64,000 nt of DNA from Amycolatopsis sp. EV170708-02-1 (GTDB lineage: Bacteria > Actinomycetota > Actinomycetes > Mycobacteriales > Pseudonocardiaceae). The position numbers were made by a program, and so were the translations under genes. Location: assembly GCF_022479115.1 (NCBI RefSeq), contig NZ_CP092497.1, positions 7,316,001 to 7,380,000 of the forward strand. The letters run 5' to 3'. The notes under the pieces are model-generated. The model saw only the letters and a list, made by a program, of their open reading frames with translations, ran no database searches and was not told the origin of the DNA. This document shows, piece after piece, positions 51,339-60,008 of this stretch (position 1 is the first letter of the stretch; every line of letters begins with the position of its first letter).

Positions 51339-51421
51339 CATCGACGAACACGGAAACGAGGCCGTTCTTCGGTCTGTCCATGGGGAGGGAATCGAGTGAG
51401 CACGGCGACGGCTGCGGCTGA
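51335..51421 (+). CDS. 28-residue open frame between importer and ABC genes
   Basis: ATG 51335 overlaps the importer stop (ATGA) and has AAGGAGAT just upstream, the best ribosome-binding site nearby. It encodes 28 residues (starts MTSTNTETRPFFG, ends GDGCG) and stops at 51421, 26 bases inside the ABC gene in another frame. It may be a real microprotein, a translational-coupling leader for the ABC gene, or the original N-terminus of the ABC protein separated by a frameshift. No family recognised. Confidence 0.4.
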   Translation: MTSTNTETRPFFGLSMGRESSEHGDGCG

Positions 51422-53198
51422 AGTACCCGGGGATTCCCCGGCCGCCGGCACCGGTCCGGATCCGGGCCGGTCACTGCTGGGGCTTCTGGCGCCGGTGAAA
51501 CGGCGGCTCCTCACCGCGGTGGCGGTCGGCGGTCTGGCCGCCGCCTGCGGGGTGGCCGGATTCGTCCTGATCGCGCTGGCCCTGCGCGAACTGCTGGCGA
51601 CGGATCCCTTGCCTGCCAAGGTGTTCGGCCTGATCGGCGCCGCGCTGGCCGCGATCCTCGGCAGGCTCGCGTTCCGGTCGCTGGCCGTGCGCGTAGCGCA
51701 TGAAGCGTCCTTCGACCTGGAAGTCCACCTGCGGACCGCGCTGACCGGACATCTCGGCAAGGTGCCCCTCGGCGAGGTCTCCCGGCTCGGATCCGGCGCG
51801 ATAAAGAAGGTCGTCCAGGACGACGTACGCGCGCTGCACGTCGCGGTCGCCGACATCACCCCGCAGCTCGGGTTCTGCCTGGTGCAGCCGATAGCGGCAC
51901 TGGGCGCGCTGGCGTTCGTCGACTGGCGGCTGCTGCTCGCGGTGCTGGCAATCGGGCCGGTCGTGTGGATCGGGATGCGGCTGGCCGGCCGGGACCAGGC
52001 CGAGCTGCGGCGCGAGTTCTACCGGGCCAACGAGGAGATCAACAAGGCCGTCGTCGAATTCGTCCAGGGCATGCCGGTGGTGCGGGCGTTCGACGACGGC
52101 TCCACGTCGTTCCGGCGGTTCGCCGACCGGGTCGACGAATTCACCGCGACGATCGGCGCGTGGCAGGCCTCCGGCAAGTCCGCCGCCGTGCTCACCCGGG
52201 TCGCGATGACGCCGGTGCCCACGCTGGTGCTGATCCTGCTCGTCGGCGTCCCGCTCACCCTCGCGGACGCGATGGACCCACCGACCCTGCTGGTGGGCCT
52301 GCTGATCGGCACACTGCCGATCGAGTCGGTCACCCCGATCATGTACCTGGCCCACTTCGTCAACGAGTCCAAAGCCGGTGCGGCCCGGATCGAGGAACTG
52401 CTCGCGATACCGCCGATGCCCGAACCCGAGCATCCGCTGCCCCCACGGGACGGCTCGGTCTCGCTCCGCGGCGTCACGTTCTGGTACGGCGACGACAGAG
52501 GCAGGCCCGCACTGGACGATGTGGACATCCACATACCGGCGGGAACGGTGTGCGCGCTGGTCGGTCCGTCCGGCTCCGGCAAGTCCACCATCGCCCGGCT
52601 GATCCCCCGGTTCTTCGACGTCCAGCGTGGATCGGTGGAGGTCGGCGGCGTGGACGTACGCCGGATCGGCACCGGATCCTTGCTCCGCCACGTCGCTTTG
52701 GTCTTCCAGGAACCCTTCCTGCTCGACGACACCATCGCGGCGAACATCCGGCTCGCCCGGCCGGACGCCGCCGACGAGGACGTCGTCAGGGCGGCGCGAG
52801 CGGCGCAGGCCCACGACTTCATCGTCGGCGAATTGCCGGAGGGATACGAGACGAAGGTCGGCGAGCGCGGCACGTTGCTGTCCGGTGGGCAGCGGCAGCG
52901 GATCACCATCGCCCGCGCGATGCTCTCCGACGCGCCGGTGGTGGTGCTGGACGAAGCCACCGCGTACGCGGACCCGGAGAACGAAGCGGCGATCCAGGCC
53001 GGGATCGCCCGGCTGACCCGCGACCGCACGGTGATCGTGATCGCGCACCGGCTTTCCAGCGTCACCGACGCCGACCAGATCGTCGTGATCCACCGTGGCC
53101 GGGTGGTCGAGCGCGGCACCCACGCCGAGCTCGTCGGCCGGGACGGCACCTACCACCACCTGTGGAACCACCACGAGCGGGCCCGCCGATGGGGCTGA
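51396..53198 (+). CDS. ABC half-transporter, IrtA/YbtP-like
   Basis: 600 residues from GTG 51396, with GGGAGGG upstream. Six membrane segments, then the ATPase domain: Walker A GPSGSGKS, Q-loop VFQEPFLL, signature LSGGQRQR, Walker B VVVLDEAT, switch His in IAHRL. Exporter-type fold, but the YbtP/YbtQ and IrtA/IrtB pairs import ferric siderophores; the neighbouring YbtX-like MFS supports that role. No N-terminal siderophore-interacting reductase domain is present, unlike mycobacterial IrtA. Confidence 0.88.
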   Translation: MSTATAAAEVPGDSPAAGTGPDPGRSLLGLLAPVKRRLLTAVAVGGLAAACGVAGFVLIALALRELLATDPLPAKVFGLIGAALAAILGRLAFRSLAVRVAHEASFDLEVHLRTALTGHLGKVPLGEVSRLGSGAIKKVVQDDVRALHVAVADITPQLGFCLVQPIAALGALAFVDWRLLLAVLAIGPVVWIGMRLAGRDQAELRREFYRANEEINKAVVEFVQGMPVVRAFDDGSTSFRRFADRVDEFTATIGAWQASGKSAAVLTRVAMTPVPTLVLILLVGVPLTLADAMDPPTLLVGLLIGTLPIESVTPIMYLAHFVNESKAGAARIEELLAIPPMPEPEHPLPPRDGSVSLRGVTFWYGDDRGRPALDDVDIHIPAGTVCALVGPSGSGKSTIARLIPRFFDVQRGSVEVGGVDVRRIGTGSLLRHVALVFQEPFLLDDTIAANIRLARPDAADEDVVRAARAAQAHDFIVGELPEGYETKVGERGTLLSGGQRQRITIARAMLSDAPVVVLDEATAYADPENEAAIQAGIARLTRDRTVIVIAHRLSSVTDADQIVVIHRGRVVERGTHAELVGRDGTYHHLWNHHERARRWG

Positions 53199-53205
53199 GC
53201 AGCCG

Positions 53206-54948
53206 ATGAAACGTATCTGGCAGTTGATGATGCTGGCCGCGGGCCGGTACCGGGCGCAGTACGTCTCGTCCGTCCGTATCTCCCTTCTCGCCTCACTGGT
53301 CCAGGCCGGCGCGTACGCGAGCCTGATCCCGTTGCTCGCGGCTCTCGCGGCACAACCGGTCCGGCACGGGGAAGCCTGGCTCTGGCTCGGGGTCTTCGTC
53401 GTCTGCTACCTGATCGAGGCCGTCCTGCGGTCCCGCGAACTCGGTTTCCAGCACGGGCAGTGGGCCGAGGTCCTCGCCGACGTGCGGCTACGGCTCGGGC
53501 GGAAGCTGCGGACGATGCGCCAGCGCGATCTGGAGGAACGCGCCTCCGGAGACCTGACCAGCCTGGTCGGCGGGACCGTCGTCAACGCGACGAGCGGGAT
53601 CTCCACCGCCGGGCTCCTCTTCCTCCAGTTCGTCACCGTCCCGGTGGTCCTGCTGGTGGTCATCCTGCTGGTGGACTGGCGGCTGGGCGTCGTACTGGCG
53701 ATTTCGACGCCGTTCGCGATCGGATTCGTACGCCGGATCCAGAGTCGCGGCGGAACGGGCATGCGCCGGTTGGAGGCCGCCGACGCCGACGCGTCCGCCA
53801 GAGTGGTCGAGTACGTGCAGGGCTTGCCCGTCCTGAAGGCGGCCGGACAGGTCGGGGCCGCCTCCGATCGGTTGCGCCGCGCGCTCACCACCCAGGGCAC
53901 GGTGATGAGCCAGGCACAGAAGGGACTGATGTGGCCCGGGCTTCTCGCCTCCAGCGCCGTCCAGATCGGCATCGTGGCGATGGTGGCGCTCGGCGCCGGA
54001 CTGGCCCTGGACGCGGACCTGTCCGTCCCGGTGTTGCTCGCCGTCGTCGCGGGCGCGGTCCGGTTCGCCGAACCGCTGGCGACGGCATCACAGATGACGG
54101 TGGTCTTCGAGATGACGGACGCCGCGCTGGCACGAGTCGGCGAAGTACTCGAAGCCGAGCCGCTGCCGGTGGCCGAACCCGCCGCGAAGATCTCCGCGTT
54201 CGACATCTCCTTCGACGACGTGAGCTTCGGATACGGCACCAAGCCCGTGGTGCGCGAGCTGACCTTCTCGGTGCCGGAGCGGAGTCTCACCGCCTTGGTG
54301 GGGCCGTCCGGGTCCGGGAAGACCACCATCACCCGGCTGCTGACCCGCTACGCCGATCCGGACGGCGGCCGTATCCGGATCGGTGGCAGCGACCTGCGGC
54401 AGGTCGAGCCCGCCGAGATCTTCCGGCATGTCTCGGTGGTCTTCCAGGATGTCTACCTGTTCGACGACACCATCCGTGAGAACATCGCGATGGCCCGGCC
54501 GAACGCCACCGACGCCGAGATCGAAGCGGCGGCGAGGGCGGCCAACGTGGTCGATTTCATCGACCGCCTGCCACGCGGTTACGACACGCGGGTCGGTGAG
54601 ATCGGCGGTGCCCTCTCGGGCGGCGAACGTCAGCGGATCTCCATCGCCAGAGCCATTCTGAAAGACGCGCCCATCGTCCTGCTGGACGAACCGACCGCCG
54701 CGCTGGACACCGAAAGCGAGGTCGCCGTCCAAGAGGCGATCGACGCCTTGGTCACGGACAAGACCGTCATCGTCATCGCCCACCGGCTGACCACCGTCGT
54801 GGGAGCCGACCAGATCCTCGTTCTCGACGAAGGCCGGATCACCGAACGAGGTACGCACACGGAACTGCTCACCGCGGGCGGCCGGTACGCCGGTATGTGG
54901 AACGCCCAGACCGACGCACGCCATTGGCGTTTGGCGCCGCACTCCTGA
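53206..54948 (+). CDS. ABC half-transporter, IrtB/YbtQ-like
   Basis: 580 residues from ATG 53206, 7 bases after its partner. Six membrane segments; Walker A GPSGSGKT, VFQDVYLFDD, signature LSGGERQR, Walker B IVLLDEPTAALD, IAHRLTTV. It forms a probable heterodimer with the preceding half-transporter for siderophore-iron uptake. Confidence 0.88.
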   Translation: MKRIWQLMMLAAGRYRAQYVSSVRISLLASLVQAGAYASLIPLLAALAAQPVRHGEAWLWLGVFVVCYLIEAVLRSRELGFQHGQWAEVLADVRLRLGRKLRTMRQRDLEERASGDLTSLVGGTVVNATSGISTAGLLFLQFVTVPVVLLVVILLVDWRLGVVLAISTPFAIGFVRRIQSRGGTGMRRLEAADADASARVVEYVQGLPVLKAAGQVGAASDRLRRALTTQGTVMSQAQKGLMWPGLLASSAVQIGIVAMVALGAGLALDADLSVPVLLAVVAGAVRFAEPLATASQMTVVFEMTDAALARVGEVLEAEPLPVAEPAAKISAFDISFDDVSFGYGTKPVVRELTFSVPERSLTALVGPSGSGKTTITRLLTRYADPDGGRIRIGGSDLRQVEPAEIFRHVSVVFQDVYLFDDTIRENIAMARPNATDAEIEAAARAANVVDFIDRLPRGYDTRVGEIGGALSGGERQRISIARAILKDAPIVLLDEPTAALDTESEVAVQEAIDALVTDKTVIVIAHRLTTVVGADQILVLDEGRITERGTHTELLTAGGRYAGMWNAQTDARHWRLAPHS

Positions 54949-54990
54949 CCCTTGCGATTTCCTGAAATCCAAGTCACCGAGGAGAAAACT

Positions 54991-56031
54991 GTGAATCCCA
55001 TCCCCACGGACGACGACAAGACCTTCGTCTTCGACCTGCTCTACGGCTTCTACCGCTCTCAGGCCCTCCAGACCTTCGCGACGCTCGGCGTGGCCGACGA
55101 ACTCGCCGCGCGTCCGCGCACCGCCCACGACCTGGCCGCCGACCTGGACTGCGACGGCCCGACGCTGTACCGATTCCTCCGGCTGTGCACCGCGCTGCGG
55201 CTGGTCGACTCGATCGGCGACGGCACCTTCGCCCTGACCGGGGCGGGCGCACTGCTGCGGTCCGGTACCGACCCGACCATGCGCACTGTGGTCCGGTTCT
55301 GGGCAGGCGACGAGCAGTGGCGCGCCTGGGGTGCGCTCGAAGACGCGATCCGCAGCGGCGAACCGACGCTGGAGGACGCACTGGGAGCACCGATCTTCCC
55401 GTGGCTGGCCGAGCATCCCGAGCGTGGACGGGTGTTCAGCGAGGCGATGGCCGAGCGGGCCCGGATGGACCATCCCGGCATAGTGGAAGCCTGCGATCTG
55501 TCGGGTATGCGCACGATCGTCGACCTCGGCGGCGGCAACGGGACGTTGCTGACCGCTTTCCTGAAGGCGAACCCGGGGCTCAGCGGCGAATTGGTGGACA
55601 CCCCGGCGAACGTCGCGCTGGCGGAGACCGTGCTGTCGGAAGCGGGTCTCTCCGATCGGGCTCGCCTGATCGCGGGTGACTTCTTCGATTCGGTGCCGCG
55701 AGACAGGGACGCGTACGTACTGAAGAGCGTCATCCACGATTGGAACGACGAGCAATCCGAACGGGCGCTCAAGGTGTGCCGGGACGCGATGCGGGCGGAT
55801 TCGGTGCTGTACATCGTCGATCCGGTGATCCCGGACGAACCGGAAGGCTGGATCGCCTCGCCACGAGCCGTGCTGAGCGACCTGAACATGCTGGTCGTCA
55901 CCGGCGGGACCGAGCGCACCGCCGGGGAGTTCGAAGCACTGCTGCGCGCATCCGGGTTCACTCTGGACAGCATCCGCGAATGCCCTCGCGCACCCGGATT
56001 CAGCGTCGTCACCGCATGTCCCGCTGGTTGA
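54991..56031 (+). CDS. O-methyltransferase (plant-type, Methyltransf_2)
   Basis: 346 residues from GTG 54991, with GAGGAG upstream. N-terminal dimerisation/winged-helix domain (FRSQALQTFATLGVADELAA-like region), SAM motif IVDLGGGNGTLL (about 176-187), acidic GELVDTP, and KSVIHDWNDEQ with the catalytic-histidine region of the hydroxyneurosporene/ASMT group. It methylates a phenolic or enolic oxygen; in this cluster a hydroxyanthranilate-derived ring is a likely substrate. Confidence 0.87.
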   Translation: MNPIPTDDDKTFVFDLLYGFYRSQALQTFATLGVADELAARPRTAHDLAADLDCDGPTLYRFLRLCTALRLVDSIGDGTFALTGAGALLRSGTDPTMRTVVRFWAGDEQWRAWGALEDAIRSGEPTLEDALGAPIFPWLAEHPERGRVFSEAMAERARMDHPGIVEACDLSGMRTIVDLGGGNGTLLTAFLKANPGLSGELVDTPANVALAETVLSEAGLSDRARLIAGDFFDSVPRDRDAYVLKSVIHDWNDEQSERALKVCRDAMRADSVLYIVDPVIPDEPEGWIASPRAVLSDLNMLVVTGGTERTAGEFEALLRASGFTLDSIRECPRAPGFSVVTACPAG

Positions 56032-56076
56032 TTCGAGGAACCACTTTGCTCTGACCGCGATTCTGTGGGGGAGAAA

Positions 56077-58710
56077 ATGACGGATCTCATCGCGAGCACT
56101 TTTTCTTCGTTTTCCGAGGAAGGTCACGCGGATCTCTGGCCGACGGCGGCACGCACCGACGAGCTGACCGCCATCGGCACCGCGTTGAAGAACAACCGGA
56201 GCATCGTGCTGGTCGGCGCGCCCGGTGTCGGCAAGAGCAGGCTGCTGCGAGCGGCACTGGCGGGTCAGGTCGCCGGCGGCACCGTGGCGGTGGCGACCGC
56301 CGCGATGGTGCCCGACGGCGTTCCCGGGACGTCGTTGAACGCGTGGCTGGATTCCCACGACGCCGACCGGGTCGTGGTGGGCGTCGACGACGCCCACCTG
56401 CTGACCGGCGCGCTGGCCGAGCGAGTCCATTACCTGGCCGCGTATTGCGGGGTGGCGGTGATCGCCACCGTGCTGGCCGATTCGACGGCACCGGCCGGGA
56501 TCAGCTCACTGTGGAAGGACCGGGTCGCCGACCGGATCGAGGTGACCCGGTTCTCCGAAGCTGGCGTCGGCGAGGTGCTCCGGACCCGCCTCGGCAGGCA
56601 CGTCGACCCCGGCACGGTTTCCCGGCTCCACTATCTCACCGGCGGAAACGCCCGGTTGCTGAGCGAGGTGGTCGACCACGACCTGGAACAGGGCGGGCTG
56701 AGCATCGCCGACGACGGCGCCTGGCGCTGGTCCGGTCTGGTCGGCGACAACGACCGGCTGGTGGACCTGGTCTGGCTGCAGCTGGGTCCCCTCGATCCCG
56801 TCGAGACGGAATTGGTGAACATGCTGGCGCTGGCGGGTTCGCTCGAGGCGGACCTGCCGATCGTCGCCGACTTGTCCGCGGCGGCGGAATCCCTCAACCA
56901 TCGGGGAATCGTCGTGACGGAGATGATCGGCGACGTGCTGCACCTGAGGCTGGCGTACCGGGTTTACGACACGGTGCTGGCCGGAGCGATGCCCGAGCTG
57001 ACCGCTCGGCGGCTCCGGTTACGGCTGGCCGAGGCGATCGAAGACTGGCACGGGCACCGCCATCGTGACGGCCGCGCCGAACTACTGCGGATCAGGGTCA
57101 CCGGTGACCTCGCGTCGGACCGGATCCTGGCGGCGGCGCGGCTCAGCGGCGCACGCTCGGATGTCCTTTCGTCAGAACGCTTCGCGCGGTTGGCCCTGCA
57201 GAGATCCGCGGACGGCACGGCCATGGTCGAAGCGACGCTGCTGCTGAGCCGGGCGCTGGGCGAGCAGGGCAGGTTCGCCGAGGTGGAAAGGATGCTGTCG
57301 GCGGTCTGGGCCATCCCGGTGACACCCGAGCTGCGGGCCGAGCTGATCACCGAGCGGACGACCAATCTGGCCACCCGGCTGGACCGCGTCGAGGACGCGA
57401 GATCCTTCGTGGACGACGAGCTGACCGAACGCCCCGCGGCTTCGGGCGCCCGGCTCCACGTCCTGCGGGCATGGATCGGCATCCTCGCCGACGAACTGCC
57501 CGCGGTGGCCGCGGAGGGTTCGGCGTTGCTGGCCCGCGAGTCGCCGGGGTCCGCGCTCACTCAAGCGCTCGCCCCGGCCGTCGCCTACGCGTGCGACTTC
57601 ACCGGCGACACCCGCAAGGCGGTGGCCCTGCTGGATTCCTGTCGTCCGGCAGTGGAGAACTGGGCGGAACCACACCGGTACGCGTTCGACGTCGCGTACA
57701 CCCAGGTGACCCAGCTGTCCGGCGGCGGGGAGGGCGCGGAGAGCCTCGGCCGGCTCCGTGCCCGGCCGTCGAACGACGAGGTCGGCCGGATCGCCGTCTG
57801 GGGAATCGTCCTGCGCGGCCATGTCCACCGCCTCCGCGGCCGGATGTCGGAGGCGATCGCCGAATTCCACACCGCCCGCACCTTCGCCCGGACGAGAGAC
57901 TGGTACTCCGGCCGATCCTGGGTGCTGGCCCAGCTGGCCGGAACACTGGCCGAAAGCGGACAGCTGCCCGAAGCGTCGGCCACGATCGCCGAAGCACGCT
58001 CGCTGTACGAGCGGCACCCGTTGTCCGGCATCGAGCGTGACGGGGTGGATCTGGAAAGCGTGGTGGTACTGGCGCACAGCGGGAAGCAGGCACAGGCGAT
58101 CATCACCGCCCGGGAAGTGGCGAAACGCAGCCAAGACGCCGGACGGCTGGCACAAGCCATCCTCGCGGTGCACCTGATCGCCAGGCTCGGCGAGGCGGAG
58201 TCCGTCGTGGACCAGGCGATTTCACTCGACGCCGCGGTGACGACGCCGTTTTCCCACGCCCGGGCCGAACACGTACGGGCACTCGCCTCCCGTAGCGAGG
58301 ACGGGCTCGTTCGAGTGGCGGAAGAATTTCTGGAACTGGGCCTGCTTCCGCTCGCCGCGGAGGCTTTCGCGCAGGCGAGCTCCCTGTGCCGCGACACCGG
58401 TCATGCTCGCAAGGCACGGGCGGCCGGTGCGCGGTTCCGGGAGATACTGGCCTCATATGGCGGCACGGTGCCACCGTGGAGCGGCTGCAACCGGTTCCGC
58501 GGCGGCGATCCGACGTTGACCTACCGCGAGCGCGAAGTCGCCCAACTGGTGGCGGCGGGACTGACCAACCGGGACGTGGCGAGCCGGTTGGTGGTTTCGG
58601 TGCGTACCGTGGAGAACCATCTGCAGCGCGCCTATCACAAGCTGGGCATCGCGACCAGATCCGAACTGGCCCGCTCGATGGAACTCCCGCTTTCCAGCCC
58701 GGCCAGCTGA
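56077..58710 (+). CDS. Large LuxR-family regulator with ATPase domain
   Basis: 877 residues from ATG 56077, preceded by GGGGGAGAAA. AAA-type ATPase: Walker A GAPGVGKS (47-54), Walker B-like VVVGVDDAH. A long helical (TPR-like) middle and a C-terminal LuxR helix-turn-helix (YREREVAQLVAAGLTNRDVA; VRTVENHLQRAYHKLG, about 815-855). Presumably the cluster's pathway-specific activator. Its last 76 bases overlap the convergent DAHP synthase gene. Confidence 0.87.
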   Translation: MTDLIASTFSSFSEEGHADLWPTAARTDELTAIGTALKNNRSIVLVGAPGVGKSRLLRAALAGQVAGGTVAVATAAMVPDGVPGTSLNAWLDSHDADRVVVGVDDAHLLTGALAERVHYLAAYCGVAVIATVLADSTAPAGISSLWKDRVADRIEVTRFSEAGVGEVLRTRLGRHVDPGTVSRLHYLTGGNARLLSEVVDHDLEQGGLSIADDGAWRWSGLVGDNDRLVDLVWLQLGPLDPVETELVNMLALAGSLEADLPIVADLSAAAESLNHRGIVVTEMIGDVLHLRLAYRVYDTVLAGAMPELTARRLRLRLAEAIEDWHGHRHRDGRAELLRIRVTGDLASDRILAAARLSGARSDVLSSERFARLALQRSADGTAMVEATLLLSRALGEQGRFAEVERMLSAVWAIPVTPELRAELITERTTNLATRLDRVEDARSFVDDELTERPAASGARLHVLRAWIGILADELPAVAAEGSALLARESPGSALTQALAPAVAYACDFTGDTRKAVALLDSCRPAVENWAEPHRYAFDVAYTQVTQLSGGGEGAESLGRLRARPSNDEVGRIAVWGIVLRGHVHRLRGRMSEAIAEFHTARTFARTRDWYSGRSWVLAQLAGTLAESGQLPEASATIAEARSLYERHPLSGIERDGVDLESVVVLAHSGKQAQAIITAREVAKRSQDAGRLAQAILAVHLIARLGEAESVVDQAISLDAAVTTPFSHARAEHVRALASRSEDGLVRVAEEFLELGLLPLAAEAFAQASSLCRDTGHARKARAAGARFREILASYGGTVPPWSGCNRFRGGDPTLTYREREVAQLVAAGLTNRDVASRLVVSVRTVENHLQRAYHKLGIATRSELARSMELPLSSPAS

Positions 58711-60008
58711 AATGCGAGATCGAGCGCTTGGTCGCGGCTCAGCCGAGGGTCGCAGACGGACTGGTAGCGGGACGGGACCTCGGCCGGAGAGACACCCGCG
58801 CCCACGCATTCGGTCACGTCGTCGCCGGTCAGCTCGACGTGGATTCCCCCGGGATGGGTCCCGAAAGCCCGGTGCACTTCGAAGAATCCCTTCACCTCCC
58901 GCACGATGTCGCCGAGCCTGCGGATCTTGTGCCCGGAGGGAGCGCGGAGGGTGTTGCCATGCATGGGATCGCAGACCCAGCCGACGGTTCTCCCGTCGGC
59001 ACGGACGGATTCCACCAGCGCGGGAAGGACATCCCTGATCCGGTCCGCGCCCATTCTGGTGATCAGGGTGAGGCGGCCCGGGATGCCGTCCGGATCGAGC
59101 CGGTCGATCAAGGCCGACAGCTCGTCCGGGGTCATCCCCGGGCCGACCTTCACCGCGATCGGGTTGGCGAGCGTGCGAAAGAACTCCACGTGCGCGCCGT
59201 CCACGGCGCGGGTACGCTCGCCGATCCAAAGCAGGTGGCCGGACGTCGCGTACGAACGGCCGCTCACCGCGTCGACCCGCGTCAGCGCGGACTCGTAGTC
59301 CAGCAGCAGTCCCTCGTGCGAAACGAAAACCGGCCCGGGCTCCACGTCCGGCAGGTCGAGTGTCGCGGACAGGAAAGCGATGGCACGCCCGATGGCGTCG
59401 GACACCGGCCGGTGGTGCGCTCGTGTCGAAACGAACCGTTCGTTGGCGGCCTGGAGCTGACGGAGGCTGGTGTAGCGGCCGCTGTTGAGCTCCCGGACGA
59501 CGTTCAAGCCGGTCGCGCTCGCGTGATAGGCCTGGAGCATCCGATGCGGATCCGGCGTCCGCGCGGCCGCGTCGAATTCCGAACCGTTGACGGCGTCGCC
59601 GCGATACACCGGAAGTTCCAGTCCGCCACGGGTCTCGGTCGGCGCGGACCGGGGTTTCGCGTACTGCCCGGCCATCCTGGCCAGCAGGACGACCGGCGAG
59701 GACAACGCGTAACCGAGCACCACGGCCATCTGCCGCATCGTCGCGACGGTGTTCTGCGCGGAATTGGCGGAGGTGGCGTAGAAGGACTCGGCGCAGTCGC
59801 CTGCCTGCAGCAGGAAGGCGTCGCCGTTCGCCACGGCGGCCAGCCGCCGGGTGAGCCGATCGCATTCGGCGGGGAACACCAGGGGCAGGGCCAGTTGCAA
59901 CCGGGCCGTCACGGCCGCCAGTTCACCGCGATCCGGCCAGGCGGGCTGCTGCGCCGCGGGCAGCGTTCGCCACAGCTGCGGATCGGTGAGGTCGAAGGCG
60001 AAACTCAT
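58635..60008 (-). CDS. phzC: Class II DAHP synthase (PhzC-like)
   Basis: 457 residues from ATG 60008, overlapping the PhzE-like stop (ATGA). Class II (plant-type) features: QAGDCAESF, MAGQYAKPRS, YHASATGLNVVREL, GERTRAVDGAHVEF, NPIAVKVGPGMTPDEL, VCDPMHGNT, GGIHVELTGDDVTECVG. Condenses PEP and erythrose-4-phosphate, the first shikimate step. A dedicated copy beside phzE/phzD-type genes raises chorismate supply for secondary metabolism. Confidence 0.92.
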   Translation of the reverse strand: MSFAFDLTDPQLWRTLPAAQQPAWPDRGELAAVTARLQLALPLVFPAECDRLTRRLAAVANGDAFLLQAGDCAESFYATSANSAQNTVATMRQMAVVLGYALSSPVVLLARMAGQYAKPRSAPTETRGGLELPVYRGDAVNGSEFDAAARTPDPHRMLQAYHASATGLNVVRELNSGRYTSLRQLQAANERFVSTRAHHRPVSDAIGRAIAFLSATLDLPDVEPGPVFVSHEGLLLDYESALTRVDAVSGRSYATSGHLLWIGERTRAVDGAHVEFFRTLANPIAVKVGPGMTPDELSALIDRLDPDGIPGRLTLITRMGADRIRDVLPALVESVRADGRTVGWVCDPMHGNTLRAPSGHKIRRLGDIVREVKGFFEVHRAFGTHPGGIHVELTGDDVTECVGAGVSPAEVPSRYQSVCDPRLSRDQALDLAFQLAGLESGSSIERASSDLVAMPSL

